DNA of 64,000 nt from Chthonomonas sp. (GCA_016788425.1 JAEURQ010000001.1:186001-250000), one strand, 5' to 3'. Positions 8,108 through 18,162 are shown, numbered from the stretch's first letter. The notes: generated from the sequence alone by a model not told the origin. Numbers and translations: made by a program.

Positions 8108-9112
8108 ATGGACGAGCTTAGCCCCCGAAAGAAGATGATCCTCGGCGCGGTTGTGGTGGAGTACATCGATTCAACCGAACCAGTGGCGAGCGAGACGGTG
8201 CTGAACAAGTACAACCTGAACGTGAGCTCGGCCACGGTCCGCAATGAGTTTGCCGACCTCAGCGAGTTGGGTTATCTGGCCAAACCCCACACCAGCGCGG
8301 GCCGCATTCCCAGCGACCGCGGGTACCGCTACTTTGTGGATTTCATGCGGCAGCCGCAAGACGTGGGCGCCGACGACCACGCGAAAATGCGCAAGGTCAC
8401 TCGCGATGGTGACGTCCTACAAACCGTTCTGCGCGACACGATTCGCCTGCTGAGCCGCTCGACGATGCTCCTGAGCGGAGCCACGATTAGCCGCAACACC
8501 AAAATCAAAGTTCGGCACGCGGTGATCTCCGCGCTTGGCCCGGGCTCGGCGCTGCTGGTGCTCATGCTCAGCAACGGGCACGTCGAAAACCGCATGGTCG
8601 AGCTTCCCGCGGGAACCACTCTGGAGCAAATTGGCGAATGCAACCATTTGGTGAGCGAACTCGTGAGCGGCAAGACGCTGCGCGAGGTGATGGCCCTTAA
8701 GAGTGCCGCGCCCGGCGTGGGACCGCTCGCCACGGTTCTGAGTCAGATTCGCACGATCGCCAAAGACCTCACCAAGGGCGCGCTTCTCACTGAGGGCAGC
8801 GAGTTCCTCATGGGGCAACCGGAGCTTCAACGCGACGAGCGGCTCTTCCCGTTGCTCGTGCAAGCGCTGCAAGATGACGAAGGCTTCTATCAGCAGCTCG
8901 GCGACTCGGCGCACGAGGTGACGATCGGCAGCGAAAACGCCGACCAGCGCTTGCAGCCGTTCACCATCATACGGCGCAGTTTTTTCGTGGGCGACGACGA
9001 GGCGGGCACCGTCGCCGTGGTCGGCCCGACGCGCCTCAACTACAATCGCAACCTCAGCTACGTCGAGTTCACGGCCCGCGCGATTAGCGACATGCTCAAC
9101 CGGATTCGCTAA
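8108..9112 (+). CDS. hrcA: Heat-inducible transcription repressor HrcA
   Basis: Represses chaperone operons by binding CIRCE inverted repeats. The 334-residue protein begins at ATG 8108 (MDELSPRKKMILGAVVVEYI). The N-terminal winged helix carries GYLAKPHTSAGRIPSDRGYRYFVD, the family signature, and the C-terminal part includes the GAF-like region and the closing GPTRLNYNRNLSYVEFTA segment. The choice of start is supported by the position of the -10 hexamer at 8095-8100. Unlike the common hrcA-grpE-dnaK-dnaJ arrangement it stands alone here and converges on a channel gene, overlapping it by 4 bp at the stops. I found no CIRCE-like inverted repeat in the window. Confidence 0.94.
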   Translation: MDELSPRKKMILGAVVVEYIDSTEPVASETVLNKYNLNVSSATVRNEFADLSELGYLAKPHTSAGRIPSDRGYRYFVDFMRQPQDVGADDHAKMRKVTRDGDVLQTVLRDTIRLLSRSTMLLSGATISRNTKIKVRHAVISALGPGSALLVLMLSNGHVENRMVELPAGTTLEQIGECNHLVSELVSGKTLREVMALKSAAPGVGPLATVLSQIRTIAKDLTKGALLTEGSEFLMGQPELQRDERLFPLLVQALQDDEGFYQQLGDSAHEVTIGSENADQRLQPFTIIRRSFFVGDDEAGTVAVVGPTRLNYNRNLSYVEFTARAISDMLNRIR

Positions 9113-9702
9113 TCTTTGCCGGTCGCGTCGTGGAGCGCTCGCTCCAGTCGTCTGTCGGGCACGAGCCACATGAGCGCGACGCCAATGTAGAGGGCAATCC
9201 CCACGATTGGCTGCCACACCGACGCGCCGATTCCGACCGCGTAGATCAAGAGCGACACTCGGCCTTTCACGTCATCGCCAATTGCCTCGTGGAGCACCGA
9301 GCCGCGTCCGTGATGGCAAATCAGGGCATGAGTGAGAATCCAGTACGCCACGCCGGCCATCAGCAACACCATTCCGTAGGCGATCACGGGACCGCGGTGG
9401 TTCAGTCCTTCGGCATTGACCCAGGCGGTCATAAACGGGAACAGGCTGAGCCAAAACAGCAGATGCATGTTGGCCCAGAGCACGCGCCCGTTCACCGACT
9501 TCACCGCTTGCATCAGGTGGTGGTGATTGTTCCAATAGATTCCCACGTAAATGAAGCCAAGCAAGTACGAAAACAGGGTCGGCAAGGAGTGCGAGAGATC
9601 CTTGAGTTCGGCCCCGCCGGGCTCCTTGAGCTCCAGCACCATGATCGTGATGACGATGGCGAGCACGCCATCGGAAAAGGCCTCGAGGCGTGTTTTTGTC
9701 AT
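9109..9702 (-). CDS. TMEM175-family (DUF1211) potassium channel-like protein
   Basis: A 197-residue membrane protein beginning [25 protein letters not shown]. The R-x3-FSDGV motif on the first helix is the signature of the bacterial TMEM175/DUF1211 family of potassium channels, in which the helix-1 isoleucine/leucine residues form the filter. Five further hydrophobic helices follow (for example SYLLGFIYVGIYWNNHHHL, LLFWLSLFPFMTAWV and IAYGMVLLMAGVAYWIL), giving the expected six. The start at 9702 overlaps the stop of the DinB-like gene as ATGA, so the pair is translationally coupled. Longer in-frame starts upstream would run through that gene and are rejected. Confidence 0.85.
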   Translation of the reverse strand: MTKTRLEAFSDGVLAIVITIMVLELKEPGGAELKDLSHSLPTLFSYLLGFIYVGIYWNNHHHLMQAVKSVNGRVLWANMHLLFWLSLFPFMTAWVNAEGLNHRGPVIAYGMVLLMAGVAYWILTHALICHHGRGSVLHEAIGDDVKGRVSLLIYAVGIGASVWQPIVGIALYIGVALMWLVPDRRLERALHDATGKD

Positions 9703-10166
9703 CCCCAGTGCATCTCGTTGTCGCCGGCCAGCGATTGATACACCGCAAATTGGCCCATGTGATAGAGGTTGTGCACCGCAATGAACTGCAAATATTCGTA
9801 GAGTGAATCGGGCTTGTCCTGCCCCGGAATCTCCACGTCCACGCCGAAGTCTTCGGTGGCACGAATGAGCTCGATCATCGGCTGCAGCGACGCACGGAAG
9901 TCGGCGATGCCGGCGGCCTTGTCGCCGTAACCTTCGGGCGCAATGGCCCACGGCGAACCCTCGGGCGGAGGCGCAAGCTCGGTTTTGCAGACTCGAGTGA
10001 ACGCCCGGCGATTAATCGCCGCGCATTCGTACACGATGTCGCGGGGAACGCGGGCCACTCCGCCCGGGCTTGTCGAGTAGGTGGTCTCGCTAAGCGCCCC
10101 GACCATGGCGGGGAAGGTCAGCAATATTCGCTCGTACAAAGAGAGCAACGCGGCCTGGGGGTTCAT
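9699..10166 (-). CDS. DinB-like four-helix metal-binding protein
   Basis: A 155-residue soluble protein. It is predicted to be an all-alpha bundle and ends with [21 protein letters not shown], the HNxxHxGQ motif of the DinB/DUF664 superfamily, whose histidines bind a divalent metal. Members act as thiol transferases (for example with bacillithiol) or are uncharacterised; the substrate cannot be told here. A TAGGCT hexamer ends 6 nt before the ATG on the minus strand, fitting leaderless transcription. Its stop overlaps the start of the TMEM175-like gene by ATGA. Confidence 0.7.
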   Translation of the reverse strand: MNPQAALLSLYERILLTFPAMVGALSETTYSTSPGGVARVPRDIVYECAAINRRAFTRVCKTELAPPPEGSPWAIAPEGYGDKAAGIADFRASLQPMIELIRATEDFGVDVEIPGQDKPDSLYEYLQFIAVHNLYHMGQFAVYQSLAGDNEMHWG

Positions 10167-10172
10167 GCCGAA

Positions 10173-10178
10173 AGCCTA
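10173..10178 (-). promoter_or_regulatory. -10-like hexamer TAGGCT before the DinB-like gene
   Basis: On the minus strand TAGGCT is followed by TTCGGC and then the ATG at 10166, a 6-nt gap. No ribosome site is visible. Confidence 0.4.
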
Positions 10179-10213
10179 CCACCGAGTCGGCGGGTAGTAC
10201 AATCTCGGCTGTA

Positions 10214-11818
10214 ATGGAACCGATCTCTTCGCAGGTCAACCTCAACGACGAGGACTTTCGTGTCAACCGCGAGCGCATGGACGCCATCATGGCCGAGTAT
10301 CGGCAACGGATGGCCCGGGCGATGGCGGGCGGCGGCGAGGAGGCGCTGGCCAAGCACAAGAAGCGCGGCAAGCTCACGGCCCGCGAGCGAATCGAGCGGC
10401 TTCTTGATGAAGGGGCATCGTTCCTGGAGTTCTCCACCTTGGCCGCCGAGGACATGTACGGCGGGGACGCGCCGGGCGCCGGGGTTGTCACGGGCATCGC
10501 CCGGGTGCATGGCCGCGAGTGCGTGGTGGTGGCCAACGACGCCACCGTGAAGGGCGGAACCTACTTCCCGATGACGGTGAAGAAGCACCTTCGCGCCCAG
10601 GAAATCGCCCTCGAAAACCATCTGCCTTGCATCTACCTGGTGGATTCGGGCGGCGCGTTTCTGCCGTTGCAAAGCGAAGTGTTTCCCGACCGCGACCACT
10701 TCGGCCGGATTTTTTACAACCAAGCTCAAATGGCCGCGCGCAAGATTCCGCAGATTGCGGCCGTAATGGGCTCGTGCACCGCGGGCGGTGCTTATGTGCC
10801 CGCGATGAGCGACGAAACCGTTATTGTCCGCGGCCAAGGGACGATCTTTTTGGGCGGACCGCCCTTGGTGAAGGCGGCGACCGGGGAAGTGGTGAGTGCT
10901 GAAGACCTCGGCGGCGCGGTCGTTCACACCGGAGTGAGTGGCGTGGCCGATCACCTGGCCGAGGATGACGAGCACGCGCTGGAGATCATCCGCAATATCA
11001 TCGAAACGCTCGGCGAAAAGCGCGACGCGCGCGAGCCTTATCCGGCGGAAGACCCGATGTTTCCGGTCGAGGACCTCTACAGCCTCGTGCCGAGCGACAG
11101 CAAGCACCCGATGCAGATGCGCGAGGTGCTGGCTCGGGTTGTGGATGGCAGCAAGTTTCAGGAGTTCAAGGCCAACTACGGCAAGACGCTCATCTGCGGT
11201 TTCGCCCGGTTTCATGGCCACCTTGCGGGCGTGTTGGCGAACGACGGAATCCTCTTCAGCGAGTCCGCGCAGAAGGGCGCGCACTTCATCGAGCTTTGCT
11301 GCCAACGCCGCATCCCGATTGTGTTTTTGCAGAACATCACCGGGTTTATGGTCGGCAAAAAGTACGAGAACGAAGGCATTGCCAAGCACGGCGCGAAGCT
11401 GGTGACGGCGGTCTCAACGGCCAATGTGCCGAAGTTCACGGTCATCATCAACGGGTCGTACGGAGCGGGGAACTACGGGATGTGTGGGCGGGCATATCAG
11501 CCTCGCCAACTCTGGATGTGGCCTAACGGGCGCATCAGCGTGATGGGCGGCGAGCAGGCGGCCAACGTGTTGCTGACGGTGAAAATGGATCAAATGGAAG
11601 CCAAGGGCGAGAGTATGTCGCCCGACCAACAAGCCGAGTTCCGCGCTCCGACGCTCAAGAAGTACGAGGACGAATCGAGCGCTTACTTTGCGACGGCGCG
11701 CCTGTGGGACGACGGCATTATCGACCCCGTGGATACGCGCCGCGTGTTGGCCATGGGCATCGAAGCCGCGCAAAATCTCGAGATTCCCGAAGCGGGATTC
11801 AGCATGTACCGGATGTAG
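10214..11818 (+). CDS. Acyl-CoA carboxylase carboxyltransferase (beta) subunit, methylcrotonyl-CoA carboxylase-like
   Basis: Transfers carboxyl from biotin to an acyl-CoA. The 534-residue protein has the two crotonase-like halves of the family: [21 protein letters not shown], then [23 protein letters not shown] and [18 protein letters not shown] in the N-terminal half, and [27 protein letters not shown] with [19 protein letters not shown] in the C-terminal half. The [18 protein letters not shown] segment resembles MccB of leucine breakdown more than propionyl-CoA carboxylase. The biotin-carrying alpha subunit is not in the window, so substrate is uncertain. A TACAAT hexamer lies 10 nt before the ATG. 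It converges on the PIG-L gene with a 3-bp gap. Confidence 0.88.
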   Translation: MEPISSQVNLNDEDFRVNRERMDAIMAEYRQRMARAMAGGGEEALAKHKKRGKLTARERIERLLDEGASFLEFSTLAAEDMYGGDAPGAGVVTGIARVHGRECVVVANDATVKGGTYFPMTVKKHLRAQEIALENHLPCIYLVDSGGAFLPLQSEVFPDRDHFGRIFYNQAQMAARKIPQIAAVMGSCTAGGAYVPAMSDETVIVRGQGTIFLGGPPLVKAATGEVVSAEDLGGAVVHTGVSGVADHLAEDDEHALEIIRNIIETLGEKRDAREPYPAEDPMFPVEDLYSLVPSDSKHPMQMREVLARVVDGSKFQEFKANYGKTLICGFARFHGHLAGVLANDGILFSESAQKGAHFIELCCQRRIPIVFLQNITGFMVGKKYENEGIAKHGAKLVTAVSTANVPKFTVIINGSYGAGNYGMCGRAYQPRQLWMWPNGRISVMGGEQAANVLLTVKMDQMEAKGESMSPDQQAEFRAPTLKKYEDESSAYFATARLWDDGIIDPVDTRRVLAMGIEAAQNLEIPEAGFSMYRM

Positions 11819-11821
11819 CGG

Positions 11822-12649
11822 CTACTTCAGCTGGACGCAGCGAAAGCCTTCGGCCATCGCCACGCCGAATCGTTTGCCGGTGCTGCGGCCCTGATCGCCG
11901 ACCGACTGGACGATGCGATCCAATTTCGTGCCGAATTGACTGGCATGGATCGCCAGCAGCTTTTGCTTTTGCGGCCACAACTCGCTGGAGTCGAACCCGT
12001 AGTTGGGTGCCATCGTGCTGAACAGCAGGCACCACATCGGACGGCCCGTCGCTCGGGCCGCGGCCATGGAAATCACGCCCGCCCGACGGTGATCGCGGTG
12101 GCTCAGGCGCGGTGGGTAATCCGAGTCAAACGCAAGGATGTAGTCCGGCTGCAGTCGCTCAATCGCCTGCTTCACCGCGGCGATGGTGGCGTCGTCCACC
12201 GTGATGCGAGCATCGGGCCGGCCCAGGAATTCCACTCCTTGCCCACGCCAGGCTTTGCTGGCGTTCTGCGCTTCGAGGCGGCGGGTTACACGATTCTCCG
12301 CGGCGTTGGTCAGCGGGCCGTAGTAACCCTTATCGCCGTCGGAAATGATGACCTGGTGAATCTTGGCCGTCTCGCCGAGTTTGGTGAGGAAACTCCCGAT
12401 GTAGTATTCCGAGTCGTCGGGGTGAGCCGTAATCAGCAGCACCTTAGTGTCCTTAGCAAACAAGCGATCGACATCCGGCGAGACCGGCGGATTGTTCGCC
12501 GGGAGTTTGCGCTTGATCAAGTCAAACTCGTAGGGTTGCCACAAAAACGCGCCGTAAAGGCCCAAGAGAATTCCGCCTAACAGCATGCCCAACCGCCGCC
12601 ATAACTTGCGGCGTTTCAAGTGCTTTTCGGTGGGCAAGGGGGCGTCCAT
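11822..12649 (-). CDS. Membrane-anchored PIG-L (LmbE-like) deacetylase
   Basis: A 275-residue zinc deacetylase of the LmbE/PIG-L family, which removes N-acetyl groups from GlcNAc-containing substrates. Zinc ligands are visible in LLITAHPDDSEYYIG (AHPDD) and in LSHRDHRRAG (HxDH). A hydrophobic helix at about residues 18-37 (LGMLLGGILLGLYGAFLW) after a basic start suggests a signal anchor with the enzyme outside the cytoplasmic membrane. A TTG three bases upstream of the ATG at 12649 is possible, but the minus-strand TAGTAT hexamer 6 nt before the ATG favours it. The exact substrate is unknown. Confidence 0.82.
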   Translation of the reverse strand: MDAPLPTEKHLKRRKLWRRLGMLLGGILLGLYGAFLWQPYEFDLIKRKLPANNPPVSPDVDRLFAKDTKVLLITAHPDDSEYYIGSFLTKLGETAKIHQVIISDGDKGYYGPLTNAAENRVTRRLEAQNASKAWRGQGVEFLGRPDARITVDDATIAAVKQAIERLQPDYILAFDSDYPPRLSHRDHRRAGVISMAAARATGRPMWCLLFSTMAPNYGFDSSELWPQKQKLLAIHASQFGTKLDRIVQSVGDQGRSTGKRFGVAMAEGFRCVQLK

Positions 12650-12655
12650 CAACTC

Positions 12656-12661
12656 ATACTA
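12656..12661 (-). promoter_or_regulatory. -10-like hexamer TAGTAT before the PIG-L gene
   Basis: On the minus strand TAGTAT is followed by six bases and the ATG at 12649. It sits directly after the sepF terminator U-tract. Confidence 0.45.
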
Positions 12662-12669
12662 CGCGATCC

Positions 12670-12698
12670 AAAAAAATCCCCACCCTTGCGGATGGGGA
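12670..12698 (-). terminator. Terminator of the yggS-sepF operon
   Basis: On the minus strand TCCCCATCC pairs with GGGTGGGGA (nine pairs, one G-T) around a GCAA tetraloop, followed by seven Ts. It lies about 40 bp after the sepF stop. Confidence 0.88.
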
Positions 12699-12737
12699 AC
12701 TTCATCTGTGCTGTTGCTTTTTGTTCGAGAGGAGAGG

Positions 12738-13175
12738 TCAGTTAAGCTTTGCTTGCATGCGCGGAGTTGCCGGCACGCAGTCGACTTGGGCGAAGCGCGG
12801 AGCGAGAAGGTAAATGTTCTCCCCGACTTCTTCCCAGTGGCCTTCTTGGGCGTAGTTCACGCCGGCCATAAAGTCCTTGATCTTTTCGCGGGTGGGGGCA
12901 TCGGCGGCACACAGATTGAGAATCTGTTGGCGACCTTGCTTCAGTCCGTCCGCCGCGGCCACGGCATCGTTAAACGACACGACTTGGCGACGAACCACAA
13001 CGGTGTATTGCGGTGCTTCGGTGATGCGAAGTCGGGGAGCGGTGTGAGGCACGTCGTTTTCCTCGATATCTTCTACGACGGAACCGCGGTTAAAAAATGA
13101 TGAGAATTTAGAGAAAAATCCTGTACGTTCCTCTTCTTCGTCGATGACGTATGCGCGTTCTTCCATGATTGCCAT
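12738..13175 (-). CDS. sepF: Cell division protein SepF
   Basis: Membrane-binding partner that bundles FtsZ filaments at the division ring. The 145-residue protein has an acidic N-terminal linker region (MAIMEERAYVIDEEEE, then FFSKFSSFF, a candidate amphipathic patch) and the SepF core: PQYTVVVRRQVVSFNDAVAAADGLKQGRQ followed by a segment ending HWEEVGENIYLLAP. The ATG at 13175 has GGAAGG close upstream. It sits 15 bp after yggS, the arrangement typical of Gram-positive and cyanobacterial division clusters. ftsA and ftsZ are not in the window. Confidence 0.9.
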   Translation of the reverse strand: MAIMEERAYVIDEEEERTGFFSKFSSFFNRGSVVEDIEENDVPHTAPRLRITEAPQYTVVVRRQVVSFNDAVAAADGLKQGRQQILNLCAADAPTREKIKDFMAGVNYAQEGHWEEVGENIYLLAPRFAQVDCVPATPRMQAKLN

Positions 13176-13190
13176 GTCCTTCCTTAGACC

Positions 13191-13838
13191 CTAACGATCG
13201 CCGAAGATTGCTGAACCGACTCGGATGTGTGTAGATCCTTCCTGGATCGCCATCTCGTAGTCTCCACTCATTCCCAAACTCAACCACTTTCCCGGGCACT
13301 GTTCAAGGAGTTTTCGCATCTTGCGAAAGTGGTTCCTCATCTGCTCCGGTTCTGCTTGAGCGGGTCCGATGGTCATCAGCCCTCTTAGCCGAACGTGATC
13401 GTAAGTTAGCACGGTATTTATAACGGTGTCAAGGGCCTCGGGAAAAATTCCACTTTTTTGTGGCTCTTGAGCGATATTCACCTGCAAAAGCACGTTAGTC
13501 GGCTCGTCGCGCTTGGATAATTCTAAGATTTGGGACTCGCTCTCCAGCGAGTGGATCAGCGTACAGACCTCGGCAATTCGGCGAATCTTGTTGCTTTGCG
13601 CCTTGCCGATAAAGTGCCATCGGATATCGGCGGGAAGCTGCGCCGCCTTGGGCTCTAGCTCCTGCCAGCGACTCTCGCCAAAATCGCGATGGCCCGCGTC
13701 GTACGCCGCTTGGATGGCGGCCACCGGAAACGTCTTGCTCACCGCGATGAGCGTGACATCTGCGGGGTCCCGGCCCACCGACTCGCAGGCTGCCGCCATC
13801 CGTTCGTGCGTGGCGCGAAGGCGGGCGGCGATGCTCAT
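13191..13838 (-). CDS. yggS: YggS/PLPBP-family pyridoxal-phosphate homeostasis protein
   Basis: Single-domain fold type III PLP protein that buffers PLP levels. The 215 residues include the PLP lysine in VTLIAVSKTFP, then DFGESRWQELEPK, IRWHFIGKAQSNK, LQVNIAQEPQKSG, RLRGLMTIGP and the closing SLGMSGDYEMAIQEGSTHIRVGSAIFG. The segment usually reading HFIGHLQ has K-A in place of H-L. The start at 13838 lies 35 bp from the divergent trpE; a minus-strand CACAAT hexamer is 7 nt upstream. It is followed by sepF in the same operon. Confidence 0.92.
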   Translation of the reverse strand: MSIAARLRATHERMAAACESVGRDPADVTLIAVSKTFPVAAIQAAYDAGHRDFGESRWQELEPKAAQLPADIRWHFIGKAQSNKIRRIAEVCTLIHSLESESQILELSKRDEPTNVLLQVNIAQEPQKSGIFPEALDTVINTVLTYDHVRLRGLMTIGPAQAEPEQMRNHFRKMRKLLEQCPGKWLSLGMSGDYEMAIQEGSTHIRVGSAIFGDR

Positions 13839-13861
13839 GTCGGCTATTGTGACGCGTTCGC

Positions 13862-13867
13862 CATAAT
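13862..13867 (+). promoter_or_regulatory. -10-like hexamer CATAAT, leaderless trpE
   Basis: CATAAT ends 6 nt before the GTG start at 13874, with no ribosome site. No Trp-rich leader peptide or attenuator precedes trpE. Confidence 0.45.
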
Positions 13868-13873
13868 GAGGCG

Positions 13874-15334
13874 GTGAACTTGGACCGCGAAAACTTTCTC
13901 CGCTTAGCCGCGGCGGGCAAGCCGATTCCGCTGGTTCAGGACCTTCTCGCCGATGTCGAAACGCCGCTCAGCGTGTATTGGAAACTGGCGCAGGGCGAGA
14001 CCCACAGCTTCCTTTTGGAATCGGTCACCGGCGGCGAACAGGTGAGCCGCTACTCCATGATCGGCGTCGCGCCGAAGGCCGTGGCGCGAGTGCGCGGCGG
14101 TCAGGCCCGCATCGAAGGCGGGTCATCGGAGACCCTCCCCGAGGGTCAGGACCCGTTGCACTTTCTGAAGCAGCATCTCGGCGAGAGCGTGGAGCATGTG
14201 CCGGGTCTGCCCAAGTTTGTCGGTGGTGCGGTGGGTGTGCTCAGCTACGACTTTGTGCGGTACCTGGAAGACCTTGGCCCCGGCCCGACCGACGATCTCA
14301 ATCTTGACGATCTCGCGATGATGCTCACCTCGCAGGTGGTGGTGTTCGATCACGCCAAGAACCTCATCCGCGTGATCGTGCTGGCCGACCCTACCGCCGA
14401 GGGCTACGAGACAGCCACGGCCCAGATTCAGAGCATCGAAGCCAAGCTCGCGCAACCGTTGCCGCCGCTGCCGGAGGGTCGCTACCCCTCGCATCCGGTC
14501 GAAAGCAACGTGCAGCAGGCCGACTTTGAGGCCGCGGTCCGCACGATCAAGGAGTACATTGCCGCGGGCGACGGCGTGCAAATGGTGCCCAGCCAGCGCT
14601 TGCGGACAAAGCTGGATGCTCACCCGCTCACGGCCTATCGCGCGCTCCGTAGCCTCAATCCCTCGCCGTACATGTTCCTCATGCGGTTTGGCGACTTCGA
14701 CCTGGTCGGAGCGTCGCCCGAAATCTTGGTGAGTCTCAACGGCGACGAAGCTCGAGTACGGCCCATCGCCGGGACGCGGTGGCGAGGGGCGAGCGAAGCC
14801 GAAGATGATCGCCTGGCCGAAGAACTTCTCGCCGACGAAAAAGAGCGCGCCGAGCACGTGATGCTCATTGACCTGGGCCGGAACGACCTGGGCCGAGTGT
14901 GCGTGCCCGGGACGGTGCGTCCGCACGACCTCATGGTCATCGAGCGGTACAGCCACGTGATGCACATCGTCAGCGACGTCCGGGGGCAATTGCAACCGGG
15001 GCTCGACGCATTCGATCTTGTGCGCGCGACGTTCCCGGCGGGCACGGTTTCGGGCGCGCCCAAGGTGCGCGCCATGCAGATTATCGATGAGTTGGAGCCG
15101 AATCGGCGCGGCCTCTACGCGGGCGCGGCGGGCGTGTTCTCGCGCTCAGGCGAGGTGGACCTCGCGATCATTCTGCGGACAATCGTGATCAAGGACGGAT
15201 ACGCCTACGTGCAAGCGGGCGCGGGCGTGGTTTACGATTCCGACCCGACTAAGGAGTATGAGGAAACCCTCAACAAAGCCCGCGCATCGCTGCGCGCAAT
15301 TGAACTGGCGCAGGCCGGTTTACAAAAAAGTTAG
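13874..15334 (+). CDS. trpE: Anthranilate synthase component I
   Basis: Converts chorismate to anthranilate with ammonia supplied by TrpG. The 486-residue protein starts with GTG at 13874. It carries the LLES motif (residues 47-50) followed by SRYSMIG, part of the tryptophan feedback pocket, and the chorismate-site motifs PSPYMFLMRFGDFDLVGASPE, RPIAGTRWRG, DEKERAEHVMLIDLGRNDLGR and FPAGTVSGAPKVRAMQIIDELE. trpG and the rest of the trp genes are not adjacent, so the operon is split. It shares a 35-bp divergent promoter region with yggS and ends at a strong terminator. Confidence 0.95.
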   Translation: MNLDRENFLRLAAAGKPIPLVQDLLADVETPLSVYWKLAQGETHSFLLESVTGGEQVSRYSMIGVAPKAVARVRGGQARIEGGSSETLPEGQDPLHFLKQHLGESVEHVPGLPKFVGGAVGVLSYDFVRYLEDLGPGPTDDLNLDDLAMMLTSQVVVFDHAKNLIRVIVLADPTAEGYETATAQIQSIEAKLAQPLPPLPEGRYPSHPVESNVQQADFEAAVRTIKEYIAAGDGVQMVPSQRLRTKLDAHPLTAYRALRSLNPSPYMFLMRFGDFDLVGASPEILVSLNGDEARVRPIAGTRWRGASEAEDDRLAEELLADEKERAEHVMLIDLGRNDLGRVCVPGTVRPHDLMVIERYSHVMHIVSDVRGQLQPGLDAFDLVRATFPAGTVSGAPKVRAMQIIDELEPNRRGLYAGAAGVFSRSGEVDLAIILRTIVIKDGYAYVQAGAGVVYDSDPTKEYEETLNKARASLRAIELAQAGLQKS

Positions 15335-15410
15335 CGCGTCGGGAACTGTTTCCGCAGCCGCCTTGTTGTCCTTATCAGAAGCTCATAGTTCTTCCTCATC
15401 AACCTCTCGA

Positions 15411-15447
15411 AATGGCAACCGGTTTCTCCTTTCCGGTTGCCTTTCAC
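15411..15447 (+). terminator. Terminator of trpE
   Basis: Perfect 9-bp stem GGCAACCGG (15414-15422) with CCGGTTGCC (15433-15441), then TTTCACTTTG. It lies about 80 bp after the trpE stop; the bases between show no further feature. Confidence 0.8.
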
Positions 15448-15452
15448 TTTGT

Positions 15453-15480
15453 TTGAGGCTAAACGAGCGACCGGTATACT
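15453..15480 (+). promoter_or_regulatory. Promoter of acnA, leaderless
   Basis: TTGAGG (15453-15458), 16-nt spacer, TATACT (15475-15480), then 7 nt to the ATG at 15488. This is the best example in the window of a promoter whose start point would coincide with the start codon. Confidence 0.6.
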
Positions 15481-15487
15481 GGTCAAT

Positions 15488-18112
15488 ATGAATAGCTTCG
15501 GCACCCAAACTTCGTTTCGGTCCGGCGAATCCACCGCCACCATCTACTCGCTAGCCAAGCTGAAAGAGCAGGGTCACAACCTGAGCCGCCTGCCGGTGAC
15601 GATGCGGATTCTGCTGGAGATGCTCCTCCGCACCGAAGACGGCGTGAGCGTGACGAAGACCGACATCGAAAGCGTGCTGAAGTGGGACGCCAAAGCCGAA
15701 CCCAGTAAGGAAATCGCCTTCACCCCCGCCCGGGTACTGCTGCAGGACTTCACGGGCGTGCCGTGCGTGGTGGACCTCGCGAGCATGCGCGACGCGATGG
15801 CGCGTTTCGGTGGCGACCCGGCGAAGATCAACCCGCTGCAGCCGGTCGAGCTCGTCATTGACCACTCGGTGCAGGTGGACGCGTACGGGAGCGATGCCGC
15901 TCTGCAAATCAACCGCGACCTCGAGTTTCAGCGCAACCAAGAGCGATACGAGTTCTTGCGCTGGGGTCAAACGGCGTTCGACAATTTTAAGGTGGTGCCG
16001 CCCAACACGGGCATCGTCCACCAGGTCAATCTCGAATTTCTGGCCCGGGTCGTTTTTGTGAACAAGGACGGCGTCGCCTACCCCGACACGCTCGTCGGGA
16101 CGGACAGTCACACGACCATGATCAACGGTCTCGGCGTGCTTGGCTGGGGCGTCGGCGGCATCGAGGCCGAAGCCGCAATGCTCGGTCAACCGAGCTCGAT
16201 GCTGTTGCCACAAGTGGTGGGCTTCAAGCTCACGGGCGCGCTCCGCGAAGGCGTCACCGCCACCGACCTGGTGTTGACCGTGACCGAAATGCTGCGCAAG
16301 CACGGCGTGGTTGGTAAGTTTGTCGAATTCTACGGCGCCGGGATCGCCAACATGCCTCTGGCCGACCGCGCGACGATCGCCAACATGGCGCCGGAATACG
16401 GCGCGACCTGCGGCTTCTTCCCCGTGGACAAGGAGACGCTGCGCTATCTGCGGGTTTCGGGTCGAGACGAAAGCCTGATTCAAGCCACCGAGGATTACTT
16501 CCGCCTTCAGGGCCTGTTCCACGAGCCCGGCTACGCCGAGCCGGATTTCAGTAGCTATCTTGAGCTCGATCTCGCTTCGGTTGTGCCCAGCGTGGCCGGA
16601 CCCAAGCGTCCGCAAGACCGTATTGTCCTGGCCGATACGCCGAGCAGCTTCCGAGCGGCGTTTCCGGAGGTTGGCGGCGACCCCAGCAAGCTCAGCCATG
16701 GCAGCATCGTCATCGCCGCGATTACCAGCTGCACCAACACGAGCAACCCCAGCGTGATGGTCGCGGCGGGCTTGGTCGCTCGCAAGGCGAACGCTCGTGG
16801 CCTCAAGCCCAAGAGCTGGGTCAAGACGTCACTCGCCCCCGGCAGTAAGGTCGTCACGGAGTACCTGACGCACAGCGGCCTGTTGGAAGATCTCAACGCG
16901 GTGGGGTTCAACGTGGTCGGCTACGGCTGCACCACCTGTATCGGCAACTCGGGCCCGCTGCCCGAAGCCATCAGCAAGGAAGTCAACGACCACAGCCTTG
17001 CGGTGGCGAGCGTGCTCTCGGGCAACCGCAATTTTGAAGGCCGGGTGAACGCCGACGTCAAGGCGAACTACCTCATGTCGCCGCCGCTCGTTGTTGCCTA
17101 TGCGTTCGCGGGCAGCATTTACACGGACCTCACGAAGGAGCCGCTGGGCACCGACGCCGACGGCAACTCGGTTTACCTTAAGGACATTTGGCCGACCCAG
17201 CAAGAGGTGGCCGACGTCATCCAGGCGAGCATCAATCGCGAGATGTTCCAGCGCACCTACGAAGGCGTTTTCGCCGGCGACGAGGCTTGGCAAAACATCC
17301 AAGTGACGGGCGGCGAACGGTTCAACTGGTCGGATAGCTCCACCTACGTGAAGCAAGCCCCCTACTTTGACGACATGGAGAAGGAAGCGCCGACCCGCGT
17401 GAGCGAACTCACCGGTCTGCGATGCCTGGCGATTCTCGGCGATTCGATTACGACCGACCACATTTCTCCGGCGGGAAGCATCAAGGCGACCAGCCCGGCG
17501 GGGGCGTATCTCACCGAGCGCGACGTGCCGGCCCACCTGTTCAACTCCTACGGTTCGCGCCGTGGGAATCACGAAGTGATGGTGCGAGGAACGTTCGCCA
17601 ACATCCGCATTAAGAATCAGCTGGCGCCAGGCACGGAAGGCGGCGTGACCACCTATCTTCCGACCGGCGAAGTGATGAGCATCTACGACGCGGCGATGAA
17701 GTATCGGGCGCAGAACGTCGGCACCGTGGTGCTGGCGGGCAAGGAATATGGCTCCGGCTCAAGTCGCGACTGGGCCGCCAAGGGTCCGCACCTGCAAGGC
17801 ATCAAGATGGTCATCGCCGAGAGCTTTGAGCGGATTCACCGTTCGAATCTGGTGGGAATGGGCGTGTTGCCGCTGCAGTTTGCGGCGGGCGAAAATGTCG
17901 AATCGCTCGGTCTCACGGGCCAGGAAGTCTTCGAACTCGTCGGGCTTGGCGACGCCGTCGCGAGCAACTTCGCGGGTGGCAAAACGTTGACCGTACGCGC
18001 CGACGGCAAGGAGTTCCAAGTGACCTGCCGCATTGACACCCCGAAGGAAGTGGAGTACTACCTGCACGGCGGAATTCTGCAGTACGTGCTGCGCCAGCTT
18101 CTGGCGAGCTAA
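15488..18112 (+). CDS. acnA: Aconitate hydratase A
   Basis: Interconverts citrate and isocitrate in the TCA cycle with a [4Fe-4S] cluster. The 874-residue protein has the AcnA/IRP layout: [30 protein letters not shown], the three cluster cysteines in [11 protein letters not shown] (about C414) and [11 protein letters not shown] (about C481 and C484), and the swivelling domain with [14 protein letters not shown]. The ATG at 15488 gives [10 protein letters not shown]; 17 in-frame codons upstream are rejected because they would cover the promoter. It has its own terminator and no neighbouring TCA genes. Confidence 0.96.
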   Translation: MNSFGTQTSFRSGESTATIYSLAKLKEQGHNLSRLPVTMRILLEMLLRTEDGVSVTKTDIESVLKWDAKAEPSKEIAFTPARVLLQDFTGVPCVVDLASMRDAMARFGGDPAKINPLQPVELVIDHSVQVDAYGSDAALQINRDLEFQRNQERYEFLRWGQTAFDNFKVVPPNTGIVHQVNLEFLARVVFVNKDGVAYPDTLVGTDSHTTMINGLGVLGWGVGGIEAEAAMLGQPSSMLLPQVVGFKLTGALREGVTATDLVLTVTEMLRKHGVVGKFVEFYGAGIANMPLADRATIANMAPEYGATCGFFPVDKETLRYLRVSGRDESLIQATEDYFRLQGLFHEPGYAEPDFSSYLELDLASVVPSVAGPKRPQDRIVLADTPSSFRAAFPEVGGDPSKLSHGSIVIAAITSCTNTSNPSVMVAAGLVARKANARGLKPKSWVKTSLAPGSKVVTEYLTHSGLLEDLNAVGFNVVGYGCTTCIGNSGPLPEAISKEVNDHSLAVASVLSGNRNFEGRVNADVKANYLMSPPLVVAYAFAGSIYTDLTKEPLGTDADGNSVYLKDIWPTQQEVADVIQASINREMFQRTYEGVFAGDEAWQNIQVTGGERFNWSDSSTYVKQAPYFDDMEKEAPTRVSELTGLRCLAILGDSITTDHISPAGSIKATSPAGAYLTERDVPAHLFNSYGSRRGNHEVMVRGTFANIRIKNQLAPGTEGGVTTYLPTGEVMSIYDAAMKYRAQNVGTVVLAGKEYGSGSSRDWAAKGPHLQGIKMVIAESFERIHRSNLVGMGVLPLQFAAGENVESLGLTGQEVFELVGLGDAVASNFAGGKTLTVRADGKEFQVTCRIDTPKEVEYYLHGGILQYVLRQLLAS

Positions 18113-18118
18113 CCTACC

Positions 18119-18152
18119 AAAAAAGCCCCGCGGAGTTTCCGCGGGGCCTTTT
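18119..18152. terminator. Bidirectional terminator between acnA and the PEP-CTERM gene
   Basis: Stem GCCCCGCGG (18125-18133) with CCGCGGGGC (18139-18147), flanked by six As on the left and five Ts on the right, so it can stop transcription of both convergent genes. Confidence 0.92.
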
Positions 18153-18162
18153 TGTGCCTGTC

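Noticed and set aside
13839-13873. Trp attenuator or leader peptide before trpE
   Set aside because: The gap to yggS is only 35 bp and holds a -10 hexamer next to the start; there is no room for a leader.
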